The notes: generated by a model from the sequence alone, not told the origin. Shown: positions 1 through 6,374, counted from the first letter of the stretch. The stretch: DNA of 7,075 nucleotides from Candidatus Nitrosymbiomonas sp. (GCA_020724185.1 DYHL01000139.1:1-7075); one strand, 5' to 3'. A program made the numbers and translations.

Positions 1-1139
1 CCGCCCTGGTTCCGTGCCCTCTCGGTGGCGGAGAGCGCCGCCAGCGGGGCCAGCATCCGCGCCATGTCGCGCCGCCGGATCATCTGCGCGCCGAGCTGGA
101 CGCGCGCGCCGGTGTCCACGTCCGTCACGATCACCCGCAGATTGAACAACCGCGGCAGCGGCCCGAGCGAGCCGGCGATTGCGCCGCCCCGGTCCTGGTC
201 AATGAGCCCGATCATCGCTCCCAGGTTTCCAACCTTGAACGGGCGCGGCAGGGCGCGCAGGACCATCAGAATCTCCGACGCCGTGAGGACGTACTCGACG
301 TCGCCCAGGTTGTCCCAGGGATGCCCGCAGACCAGCACGCGGTTGCCGATGCGCGCTGTAACGGTGCAGATGCCCCCAAAGTCAACGTCCCCGCGGATCT
401 GCTGGACCCCAACGGAACTGCCCGGCACGATCGGCGCGGCCACGAAATCGCCGCGACCGCCGTGTCCCTGGAGGATCTCGTGACCCATCGGCTGGATCAG
501 CTCCGACAGGATGCGGGTGGCCCGAGGGCTCAGCCCCCGCGCAAAGGTGGCCACCGCGGGCGCGGCCACGGCCACGCCACTGGGGCTTGCCGCCTCCAGA
601 CGGCGCGCCAGGACCGGCGTGGGCGCGACCAGCACGCGGTCCACGGCACGTCCGCCGATTGTCAGCGTGCGCGAGGCGTGGTAGATGCGCAGCCCCTGAC
701 CGCTGGGGCGGCGGCGTTCCAGGACCTTGAGCATCTCCTCGATCGGCGTGGCCAGCGCGATGTCCCGCTTGGGCGCCTGCCATGAGAAAGCGGCGCTGAG
801 CGCGCCGATCAACCTGCCGTTGATGTACATCGGGCTGCCGCTCATCCCGGCCGCGGTGCCGCCGGTCTTCTCGACCAGCGGTCCGTACATGCGGAACAGG
901 ATCAGCTTATCCGTGCCCACCGGCCCGCCGCCGGACTGCATGATGTCAATGACCTCGAACTGGAACTCCTCGACCCGCTGGCCGTGGATCACCGTCTTGC
1001 CCACACCCTGCATCCCGGGCCTGATCTCGTTCAGCGGCATGATCGTCGGCGTCTGCGCCCCGACCCCGACCACGGGCAGCGTCACCGCGGGCACCGCCAG
1101 GGCCAGCACGACGACCAGCGCCTTCAACCGATTACTCAC
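1..1139 (-). CDS. Secreted SpoIVB-type (S55) peptidase, C-terminus missing
   Basis: The visible part is 379 codons with no stop before the left edge. It starts at a GTG (1137-1139), preceded by an AGGGGG Shine-Dalgarno six bases upstream (1146-1151). Residues 1-29 look like a signal peptide: a basic N-terminus (NRLK), a hydrophobic core, and a likely cut after VGA before Gln29, so the protein probably acts outside the membrane. Residues 35-65 (PLNEIRPGMQGVGKTVIHG, then EEFQFEVIDI) lead into GGTAAGMSGSPMYINGRLIG at about 93-112. Ser100 of the GMSGSP motif corresponds to the SpoIVB nucleophile. A second conserved block, about 253-275, ends in RVLVCGHPW, whose His273 matches the catalytic His motif (GALGHV) of SpoIVB. 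The two halves are therefore in the opposite order to Bacillus SpoIVB. There is no recognisable PDZ domain in the visible part. In sporulating Firmicutes SpoIVB cleaves SpoIVFA/SpoIIQ to activate sigma-K. The substrate here is unknown, and nothing in the window indicates sporulation. The family call is firm; the role is open. Confidence 0.88.
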   Translation of the reverse strand, partial: MSNRLKALVVVLALAVPAVTLPVVGVGAQTPTIMPLNEIRPGMQGVGKTVIHGQRVEEFQFEVIDIMQSGGGPVGTDKLILFRMYGPLVEKTGGTAAGMSGSPMYINGRLIGALSAAFSWQAPKRDIALATPIEEMLKVLERRRPSGQGLRIYHASRTLTIGGRAVDRVLVAPTPVLARRLEAASPSGVAVAAPAVATFARGLSPRATRILSELIQPMGHEILQGHGGRGDFVAAPIVPGSSVGVQQIRGDVDFGGICTVTARIGNRVLVCGHPWDNLGDVEYVLTASEILMVLRALPRPFKVGNLGAMIGLIDQDRGGAIAGSLGPLPRLFNLRVIVTDVDTGARVQLGAQMIRRRDMARMLAPLAALSATERARNQG

Positions 1140-1166
1140 TGCACACCCCCTGTTGCGGGCTCGGCC

Positions 1167-1198
1167 AAGAACAGAAACGACGGGGCCCTCCCCCCGTC
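1167..1198 (-). terminator. Terminator-like hairpin between the lipoyl-like gene and the S55 peptidase gene
   Basis: Read on the minus strand, GACGGGG (1192-1198) pairs perfectly with CCCCGTC (1179-1185) around a six-base GGAGGG loop. A U-rich tail, GTTTCTGTTCTT, follows at 1167-1178. A 7-bp stem with five G-C pairs plus eight T in twelve is a reasonable intrinsic terminator, although the tail is interrupted. It lies 40 bases after the upstream stop codon and 27 bases before the peptidase start, so it could be a partial terminator or attenuator that lowers peptidase expression relative to the upstream gene. No promoter fits between it and the peptidase start. Confidence 0.6.
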
Positions 1199-1237
1199 TC
1201 CGGCACGCGGTGTTCGCTCGGCGGGCACGACTCCCGC

Positions 1238-1555
1238 CTACTTGGGTTCGATTCGGGCAACAACAGTACCGAGATCTCGAATGACCGTGCCAGATCCAAC
1301 GAGCATCTCCGCAACGCGGCCGTCCACCGTAGCCCTGGCCGCAACATCCCGACGGGTCTGCGTCTTGACGAACACAAGCGGGTCGCCTTCGTTGACGCTG
1401 TCGCCCGCCTTGGCCAGTCCTTCGGCCAGGACTTCGCCCCGCAAGGTGGCCTTGACCTCGACCAGCGCCTTGGGGGCCGCGGGAGCCGACATGGAAACCC
1501 ACAGAACCGCGATTCCTGCGACGAGTCCGATCGCTGCGAGCGTGCGCGTGGTCAC
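1238..1555 (-). CDS. Small membrane-anchored protein with a lipoyl/biotinyl-like domain lacking the modified lysine
   Basis: The protein has 105 residues and starts at GTG (1553-1555), supported by a strong Shine-Dalgarno, GAGGTGA, at 1562-1568. Residues 5-26 form a hydrophobic N-terminal segment that is either a signal anchor or a cleaved signal peptide (SAPAAP follows), so the rest is probably extracytoplasmic. Residues 30-104 read like a barrel-sandwich hybrid: EVKATLRGEVLAEGLAKAGD, VNEGDPLVFVKTQTR, then ATVDGRVAEMLVGSGTVIRDLGTVVARIEP. These match the biotin/lipoyl pattern 'G-D-x-V-x-x-G-x-x-L ... A-x-V-x-G-x-V ... G-x-x-V'. The usual EAMKM or DKA lysine motif is absent; the equivalent region is KTQTRRD. 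It is therefore probably a non-modified fold of the kind found in HlyD/MFP-type periplasmic adaptors, not a biotin or lipoate carrier. It lies upstream of the S55 peptidase on the same strand and is likely co-transcribed with it. The function is unknown; a partner or stabilising role for the peptidase is only a guess from position. Confidence 0.72.
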   Translation of the reverse strand: MTTRTLAAIGLVAGIAVLWVSMSAPAAPKALVEVKATLRGEVLAEGLAKAGDSVNEGDPLVFVKTQTRRDVAARATVDGRVAEMLVGSGTVIRDLGTVVARIEPK

Positions 1556-1561
1556 TACTCT

Positions 1562-1581
1562 TCACCTCGGCCGGGCGGCCG
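1562..1581 (-). promoter_or_regulatory. Ribosome binding site with an abutting GC hairpin
   Basis: On the minus strand, GAGGTGA (1562-1568) is an excellent anti-Shine-Dalgarno match close upstream of the GTG at 1555 and decides that start. Directly upstream, CGGCC-gccc-GGCCG (1568-1581) can fold into a 5-bp all-GC stem whose last base is the first G of the ribosome binding site. The hairpin may tune ribosome access, or it may be a chance product of high GC. Confidence 0.5.
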
Positions 1582-1627
1582 CAAATTCCTCGCCGCCAGC
1601 GCCGATCGCACGGCATCCGTACGCTTC

Positions 1628-1636
1628 ATTATAACA
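1628..1636 (-). promoter_or_regulatory. Extended -10 promoter for the lipoyl-like / S55 peptidase unit
   Basis: The minus strand reads TGtTATAAT: a perfect TATAAT hexamer (1628-1633) with the TG extension (1635-1636). This is a conspicuous AT island in a high-GC region, and it lies between the wecB stop (1660) and the start at 1555. No good -35 hexamer is found 16-18 bases upstream (CCGGAC or similar), which is tolerated by extended -10 promoters of the housekeeping sigma factor. Transcription would start near 1621, giving a leader of about 65 bases. Confidence 0.62.
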
Positions 1637-1638
1637 TA

Positions 1639-1667
1639 CGGACCGCCCGCGTCCGGGGTTCACCCCG
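1639..1667 (-). other. Two overlapping short hairpins at the end of wecB
   Basis: On the minus strand, CGGGG-tgaa-CCCCG (1654-1667) forms a 5-bp stem with the wecB stop codon in its loop. Next to it, CGGAC-gcgggcg-GTCCG (1639-1643 with 1651-1655) forms another 5-bp stem. They share bases 1654-1655, so they are partly exclusive. Neither is followed by a proper U-tract (TATGTTATAAT follows), so they would be weak terminators at best. They could mark the end of the glmU operon transcript. Confidence 0.3.
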
Positions 1668-2811
1668 CGAACTCTTCCGGCGGTTGCGCGGCCCGGCCGA
1701 ACCAGTACCGCATCGCATCCACGATCCGCGACGCCGCCCGCCCATCCCCGTACGGGTTGCGCGCCTGGGCCATCGCCTCACGCGCCGATGGGTCGGCCAG
1801 CAACCTGCCGGCGCGGGACACTATTCGCTCTCGGGAGGTGCCCACCAGTTCCACGGTTCCGGCCTGGATGCCCTCTGGACGCTCGGTGACCTCGCGCAGC
1901 ACCAGCACCGGCGTGCCCAGCGAGGGCGCTTCCTCCTGCACGCCGCCCGAATCAGAGAGGATCAGGTAGGCCCGCGCCATCAGCCGGACGAACGGGGCGT
2001 AGTCAGGAGGCTCGATCAGGTGCGCCCTCGGGTGCCCTCCCAGGATCTCCTCGGCCGCGCGGCGCACCGCGGGATTGCGGTGCACTGAGAAGACAACCAC
2101 GATGTCGGGGAAGCGATCCAGAAGGTCGAGCAATGCCAGGTAGATCTGCCGGAGCGGCTCCCCCCAGTTCTCGCGGCGGTGTGTGGTGACCAAAAGCATG
2201 CGCCGGCCATCCAGCCGGGGCAGCCCCGGCGGCAGATCTGCCTCTGGGCGCCGGACGATCTCCGTCAGCGCGTCTATGACCGTGTTGCCGGTAACCCAGA
2301 CGCGGTCCGCGGGGATCCCTTCTCGCAGGAGGTGGGCCCGAGCCTGGGCGGTGGGCGCGAAGTGCAGGTCGGCTATCACGGAGGTCAGGCGGCGGTTCAT
2401 CTCCTCGGGAAACGGCTGATACTTGTCCCCGGTGCGCAGGCCGGCCTCAACGTGCCCGACCGGGATACGATGATAGAACGCCGCCATCGCCCCCAGCATC
2501 GTCGAGGAAGCGTCGCCCTGAACCAGCACCATCGCCGGCTGGAACTCCCCGAGGACTGGATCAAGCCCTGCCAGGGCCCGTGTGCTGATGTCAAAAAGGG
2601 ACTGCTCCGGCAGCATGATGTCGAGGTCGCGATCGGGCCTGATGTCAAACAGTCGAAGCACCTGGTCGAGCATCTCGCGGTGCTGCGCGGTGACCACAAC
2701 TATGGGGTCGAACTCCTCGCTCTCGCGCAGGCGCGCAACCACCGGCGCCATCTTCACGGCCTCGGGCCGGGTCCCGAAGATCGTCATGACCCGCAGCCGG
2801 CTGACGCTCAT
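1660..2811 (-). CDS. wecB: UDP-N-acetylglucosamine 2-epimerase (non-hydrolysing)
   Basis: The 383-residue protein has the normal length for the WecB/MnaA family. It is a cytoplasmic enzyme that interconverts UDP-GlcNAc and UDP-ManNAc, the donor for enterobacterial common antigen, teichoic-acid linkage units and capsules. Family signatures in order are GTRPEAVKMAPVV (13-25), TAQHREMLDQVL (41-52), VQGDASSTMLGAMA (97-110), GHVEAGLRTGD (119-129), PEEMNRR (135-141), VTGNTVIDAL (173-182), TTHRRENWG (209-217), SVHRNP (242-247) and LSDSGGVQEEAPSLGTPVLVLREVTERPEG (285-314). The putative catalytic residues (Asp100, Glu122, Glu136, His211) are present. The ATG at 2809-2811 overlaps the wecA stop as ATGA, so translation is probably coupled; no strong ribosome binding site of its own is seen. 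It is the last gene of the glmU operon. The Gram-positive name mnaA would be equally apt. Confidence 0.95.
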   Translation of the reverse strand: MSVSRLRVMTIFGTRPEAVKMAPVVARLRESEEFDPIVVVTAQHREMLDQVLRLFDIRPDRDLDIMLPEQSLFDISTRALAGLDPVLGEFQPAMVLVQGDASSTMLGAMAAFYHRIPVGHVEAGLRTGDKYQPFPEEMNRRLTSVIADLHFAPTAQARAHLLREGIPADRVWVTGNTVIDALTEIVRRPEADLPPGLPRLDGRRMLLVTTHRRENWGEPLRQIYLALLDLLDRFPDIVVVFSVHRNPAVRRAAEEILGGHPRAHLIEPPDYAPFVRLMARAYLILSDSGGVQEEAPSLGTPVLVLREVTERPEGIQAGTVELVGTSRERIVSRAGRLLADPSAREAMAQARNPYGDGRAASRIVDAMRYWFGRAAQPPEEFAG

Positions 2812-3908
2812 CGGGTCAGCAGACCCATGCGGCGGGCGCCGATCAGCAGGATCACCGCGATGACGCCCAGCGTGGCAACTGAGCCGGCCCTGTTCACGCC
2901 GGCCAGCGCGAGGGCCCCCAGGCCGAGCAGCGCGCTGACCGAATAGAGCAGGAAGACCGTCTGCCGCTGCGTCAGCCCTCGATCCAGCAGCCGGTGGTGA
3001 AGGTGCCCGCGATCAGGGAGGTAGATGGGCCGGCCGCTTCGGAAGCGCCGGACGATGGCAAAGGCGGTGTCCACGATCGGAACGCCCAGCGCCAGGATCG
3101 GCACCGCCAGGGAGATCGCGGTGTAGGATTTGTACAGACCCATCACCGAGAGGCCCCCCAGGACGTAGCCCAGGAACATCGAACCCGAGTCGCCCATGAA
3201 GATGCGGGCTGGGTTGAAGTTGTGCCGCAGGAACCCGACAGAGCTCCCCACCAGTGCCGCGGCCAGCGAGATCGCAACGACGTCGCGCTTGTGCGCCGCG
3301 GTGAGCAGCAGCGTGGTCCCTGCGATGGCCACGATGCCGGCGGCCAGGCCGTCCACGCCGTCTATGAAGTTGATGATGTTGACCACGGCAACCACCCACA
3401 CCACGGTGAGCACGGCGCCCCACGGGCCCAGCGCGACAATCCTGCCGGTCAGCGGGTTCGTCAGGAACTGGGTGGTGAGCCCGAAGGGTATCAGCACGGA
3501 CGCCGCGGCCAGCATGGCCAGGAACTTAAGCGCGGGGTGCATGCCGCGCAGGTCGTCGTAGACCCCAACGGCCATGAGAAACGTGCCCCCCAACATGATG
3601 CCGAGAATCGCGCGGTCCGTTTGCATGGCGATGGGAATGCGGATGAACAGCTCGGCCCCGGTCCCGACGAGCTCGATGGGCCGGGTCACGACCATGGCCA
3701 CGACAGCGGCGGCGGCGAACCCGAGGAAGATCGCCACGCCGCCCAGTCGCGGGGTAGGCCGGGTGTTGATCCGGCGACCGCCCGGGTAGTCAATGGCGCC
3801 GAGGCGCCGCGCCATCCGGCGCACGGCAGGCGTGAGCGCGTTCGTCGCCGCCAGCGCCACCAGACCAACGGCAAGAAACCCCGGGATGGACCACCCTATC
3901 TCCGGCAC
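2808..3908 (-). CDS. wecA: Undecaprenyl-phosphate GlcNAc-1-phosphate transferase (WecA/TagO family)
   Basis: This 366-residue integral membrane enzyme moves GlcNAc-1-phosphate from UDP-GlcNAc to undecaprenyl phosphate and so starts a lipid-linked polysaccharide. About eleven hydrophobic segments can be counted, for example 9-26, 57-75, 100-117, 163-181, 188-204, 240-258, 265-285, 318-338 and 345-358, as expected for the MraY/WecA superfamily. Diagnostic motifs are VGVYDD with Asp118-Asp119 (115-119), NIINFIDGVDGLA (177-189), FMGDSGSMFLG (237-247) and the cytoplasmic loop GHLHHRLLDRGL (301-312). The HLHHR loop points to the WecA/TagO branch and away from MraY. The GTG start (3906-3908) is set by an AGGAG at 3915-3919, six bases upstream, which overlaps the prs stop codon. 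The 3' end overlaps wecB by four bases. Exact sugar specificity (GlcNAc or another HexNAc) is inferred from the neighbours GlmU and WecB. Confidence 0.93.
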   Translation of the reverse strand: MPEIGWSIPGFLAVGLVALAATNALTPAVRRMARRLGAIDYPGGRRINTRPTPRLGGVAIFLGFAAAAVVAMVVTRPIELVGTGAELFIRIPIAMQTDRAILGIMLGGTFLMAVGVYDDLRGMHPALKFLAMLAAASVLIPFGLTTQFLTNPLTGRIVALGPWGAVLTVVWVVAVVNIINFIDGVDGLAAGIVAIAGTTLLLTAAHKRDVVAISLAAALVGSSVGFLRHNFNPARIFMGDSGSMFLGYVLGGLSVMGLYKSYTAISLAVPILALGVPIVDTAFAIVRRFRSGRPIYLPDRGHLHHRLLDRGLTQRQTVFLLYSVSALLGLGALALAGVNRAGSVATLGVIAVILLIGARRMGLLTR

Positions 3909-3914
3909 GCGGCT

Positions 3915-3919
3915 CTCCT
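3915..3919 (-). promoter_or_regulatory. Shine-Dalgarno of wecA embedded in the prs stop codon
   Basis: The minus strand reads TAGGAG then six bases, then GTG. The TAG is the prs stop (3918-3920), and AGGAG is the wecA ribosome binding site. It fixes the non-ATG start of wecA and implies that ribosomes ending prs are delivered to wecA. Confidence 0.75.
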
Positions 3920-4871
3920 AAGGAGCTGCAGGCCCGCCGAAGAGCGTGCTGACCGAACGGTCTTCGTGAATCCGCCCGATCGCCTCGGCGAGCATTGGGG
4001 CAATGGACACGATGCGCACTTTGTCGATCCGCTTGGAAACCGAGACCGGCACGGTGTTCGTGACCACCAGCTCCCGGATCGGGCTCGCGGCCAGACGATC
4101 AATGGCCGGACTCGAAAGGATCGCGTGGGAGCAGCAGGCGTAGACTTCCTCCACCCCGCGGCCGATCAGCGCGGCGCTGGCCGCTACCAGCGTGCCGGCG
4201 GTGTCCACGATGTCGTCCACCAGGATCGCGGTCCGGCGGTAGACCTTGCCGATGATGTGGGTGATTTCCTTCACCTGGTTGGGACGGTCTCGCCGCTTGT
4301 CAATGATCGCGATGGGTGCTCCCATCTCGGCGGCGAACTCGCGGGCGCGGCCGGTGCCGCCGATGTCGGGCGAGACCACTACCACGTTCTTGAGCCTCTT
4401 CTCCCTGAAATAGGCGGAGAGCAGCATCCGGGTCGGCAGATGGTCGAGCGGGATGTCGAAGAATCCCCAAATCTGCCCGGTGTGAAGGTCCACCGTCAGA
4501 ATGCGATCCGCACCTGACGCGGTCAGCAGGTTGGCGACCAGCTTCGATGTGATCGGCTCGCGCGGTTTGGTCTTGCGATCCTGTCGCGCGTATCCGAGGT
4601 AGGGAATGACCGCGGTGACCCTGCCGGCGGAGGCGCGCCGCAGGGCATCGAGGATCACCAGCAACTCGACCAGGTGCTCGTTGACCGGCGGGCTCATCGG
4701 CTGGATCACGAAGACGTCGGCGCCCCGCACGCTCTCGGCGATGCGCACGCTGACCTCACCGTCGGCGAATCGGTAGGTCTCCATCTCCCCAAGCGGGAGG
4801 CTGAGGTGCTCGGCGATCTCCTCGGCAAGTCCCGGGTTGGCTGAACCGCCGAACACTTTAAGACGCATCAT
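3918..4871 (-). CDS. prs: Ribose-phosphate pyrophosphokinase (PRPP synthetase)
   Basis: The 317-residue cytoplasmic enzyme makes 5-phosphoribosyl-1-pyrophosphate from ribose-5-phosphate and ATP, feeding purine, pyrimidine, His, Trp and NAD synthesis. Recognised blocks are RFADGEVSVRIAESVRGADV (34-53), IPYLGYARQDRK (89-100), REPITSKLVANLL (104-116), VDLHTGQIWGFFDIPLDHL (127-145), VVSPDIGGTGRAREFAAEMGA (165-185), IDKRR (190-194) and the PRPP/ribose-phosphate loop LVDDIVDTAGT (217-227). Length is normal for class I Prs. Small departures are HTGQIWG where HAxQIQG is common, and a Gly-Thr in the GGTGRA loop where many have GGVxRA; neither removes a known catalytic residue. There are two adjacent ATGs (4869-4871 and 4866-4868), and CGGAG upstream within glmU can serve either. 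The first overlaps the glmU end by 14 bases. prs following glmU is a classic Firmicutes-type arrangement. Confidence 0.96.
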   Translation of the reverse strand: MMRLKVFGGSANPGLAEEIAEHLSLPLGEMETYRFADGEVSVRIAESVRGADVFVIQPMSPPVNEHLVELLVILDALRRASAGRVTAVIPYLGYARQDRKTKPREPITSKLVANLLTASGADRILTVDLHTGQIWGFFDIPLDHLPTRMLLSAYFREKRLKNVVVVSPDIGGTGRAREFAAEMGAPIAIIDKRRDRPNQVKEITHIIGKVYRRTAILVDDIVDTAGTLVAASAALIGRGVEEVYACCSHAILSSPAIDRLAASPIRELVVTNTVPVSVSKRIDKVRIVSIAPMLAEAIGRIHEDRSVSTLFGGPAAP

Positions 4872-6222
4872 TCACGGGTCTCCGCCTGATGACCCGGGCA
4901 GGCATCCCTACCGCCACCCCGCCCTGCGGCACCTCACGCCGGACCACCGAGCCCGCGCCCGTCACCGCGCCGCGCCCTACCCTTACGGGCGCGATCAGCA
5001 TCGTGTCGCTCCCGATGAACGCGCCGTCCTCGATGATGGTGTGGTGCTTGGTGCGCCCGTCGTAGTTGCACGTGACCGTCCCTGCCCCAATGTTGACGCC
5101 GGCGCCGACGGTGGCGTCGCCTATGTAGCTCATGTGGTGCACCTTGGTGCGGTCGCCGATCGTGGCGTTCTTCAACTCGGCGAAGTTGCCTACCTCGACG
5201 AACCGACCCAGGCGCACCCCTGGCCGCAGGTGACTGTAAGGACCTATGCGGCTGCCCTCGCCAACCGTGCTGGCGGTAACCGTCGAGTAGACGATGGTCG
5301 CGCCGTTGCCGACCTCGGCGTCGGTCAGGCGAGCCCCCGGGCCGATGGCGCAGCCGTCGCCGATCACCGTGCGTCCCTCAAGAACCGTCCCTGGGTGGAG
5401 CACGGTGTCACGACCCACCCGCACGCCGGCGTGCACGTAGGTCGCCTGGGGATCCAGGACTGTCACCCCGGCGGCCATTAGCGTGTCGAGCAACGCCGTG
5501 CGCATCGCGGCCTCGGCCCGGGCCAGGTCGGCACGGCTGTTGATTCCCGTGGCTTCCTGGCCGGAGGCCACGACGACCGCGGCCACGGTGTGGCCGCCAT
5601 CCAGCAGGGCGGTGATCGCGTCTGTCAGGTAGTACTCGCCCTGCGCGTTGGCCGGCTGCAGGGCGTGCAGGGAATCCCGCAGGGCGCCGCACTCGATGGC
5701 GTACATCCCGGCGTTGATCTCTCGCACCTCGCGCTCCTGCGGCGAGGCGTCGGGCTCCTCCACGATGCGCCGCACGTTGCCGTTCGCGTCACGCAGCACC
5801 CTGCCGTAGCCGGAGGGATCGTCCCGCAGGTCGGTCAGAATCGTCGCGGAAGCACCCTGAGATCGGTGGTGCGCCAGCAGGGTCTCGATCGTCTCCGGGC
5901 GGAGAAAGGGCACGTCGCCGTAGACAACCAGCACGGTGCCGGAGTACCCCTCCAGATGGGGCAGCGCCTGCATGATGGCGTGCCCTGTGCCCAGTTGCTC
6001 CTCCTGCACGGCATAGCGCAGGCCGTCGCCCAGCGCCGCGCGCACCTGTTCCCCTTCATGCCCGATGACCACGATGGGGGCGGAGACGCCCACGGCGGCC
6101 AGGGTGTCCAACACGTACGCCAGCATTGGCCGTCCACAGATTGAATGAAGCACTTTAGGAAGGGCGGAGACCATCCGCTTGCCCTTCCCCGCGGCCAGCA
6201 CGACCGCTTCGATCTCACGCAT
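4858..6222 (-). CDS. glmU: Bifunctional GlcNAc-1-phosphate uridyltransferase / GlcN-1-phosphate acetyltransferase
   Basis: GlmU catalyses the last two steps to UDP-GlcNAc, the precursor of peptidoglycan and of the WecA/WecB products encoded downstream. It has 454 residues, the usual size. The N-terminal uridyltransferase domain (about 1-230) shows LAAGKGKRM (9-17), Pro22-Lys23, QEEQLGTGHA (73-82), YGDVPF (101-106), INAGMY (169-174), GEYYLTDAI (195-203) and Asn228. The C-terminal left-handed beta-helix (about 253-454) keeps acetyltransferase residues at positions equal to the E. coli numbering: Arg333, Lys351, His363, Tyr366, Asn386 and Lys392. The start is ATG 6220-6222, with GGTGGAG seven bases upstream (6230-6236) and the family-typical N-terminus beginning immediately. 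The frame stays open for 84 more codons upstream, but these have no family similarity and run into the toxin gene. An oddity is Lys15, which replaces the usual Thr of the GxGTxM nucleotide-binding signature. It is the first gene of the operon. Confidence 0.96.
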   Translation of the reverse strand: MREIEAVVLAAGKGKRMVSALPKVLHSICGRPMLAYVLDTLAAVGVSAPIVVIGHEGEQVRAALGDGLRYAVQEEQLGTGHAIMQALPHLEGYSGTVLVVYGDVPFLRPETIETLLAHHRSQGASATILTDLRDDPSGYGRVLRDANGNVRRIVEEPDASPQEREVREINAGMYAIECGALRDSLHALQPANAQGEYYLTDAITALLDGGHTVAAVVVASGQEATGINSRADLARAEAAMRTALLDTLMAAGVTVLDPQATYVHAGVRVGRDTVLHPGTVLEGRTVIGDGCAIGPGARLTDAEVGNGATIVYSTVTASTVGEGSRIGPYSHLRPGVRLGRFVEVGNFAELKNATIGDRTKVHHMSYIGDATVGAGVNIGAGTVTCNYDGRTKHHTIIEDGAFIGSDTMLIAPVRVGRGAVTGAGSVVRREVPQGGVAVGMPARVIRRRPVNDAS

Positions 6223-6374
6223 GCCAACACTCCACCGCAAAGGGCTATCTGCCTGGGAATTCTTGGCCGTGGGGAGGATTCCTCTGCGTTGGGGGCAGAA
6301 GCCACCGGCACAACTTCCGGTCAGCAGGGAAGTGCGACAAAAGCGAATAACTCGCAAATCTTTGGCATGCTCCC
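6223..6374. other. Intergenic gap upstream of glmU, no clear promoter
   Basis: These 152 bases between the toxin stop and the glmU start should hold the operon promoter unless glmU is read from the toxin-antitoxin transcript. On the minus strand I see TTGCGA and TTGTCG as possible -35 elements, but no convincing -10 at the right distance. A small inverted repeat, ACCGG-N8-CCGGT, is present, as is a short GCGA-gttat-TCGC stem followed by TTTTGT that is too weak to call a terminator. No RNA gene was recognised. Confidence 0.5.

Noticed and set aside
25..1634. Several plus-strand frames of 150-216 codons
   Set aside because: They mirror the S55 peptidase and lipoyl-like genes on the other strand. 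The minus frames carry signal sequences, Shine-Dalgarno sites and family motifs, and the plus frames do not.
2179..2946. A 255-codon open frame on the plus strand across wecB/wecA
   Set aside because: It is antisense to well-conserved wecB, with no recognisable protein features and no good ribosome binding site.
2994..4517. A 507-codon open frame on the plus strand
   Set aside because: It lies antisense to wecA and prs, which have conserved motifs. Its product is a His/Asp/Arg/Gly-rich string with no domain, typical of shadow frames in high-GC DNA.
6340..6360. A GCGA-gttat-TCGC stem followed by TTTTGT as a terminator of the toxin-antitoxin unit
   Set aside because: The stem is only four base pairs and the T run only four, too weak to call.
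6324..6371. A 15-codon mini-frame after the toxin stop (MPKICELFAFVALPC) that could be a leader peptide
   Set aside because: A GGGAG precedes its ATG, but it lies only one base upstream. There is no attenuator structure ahead of glmU and no amino-acid run that would suggest a leader.
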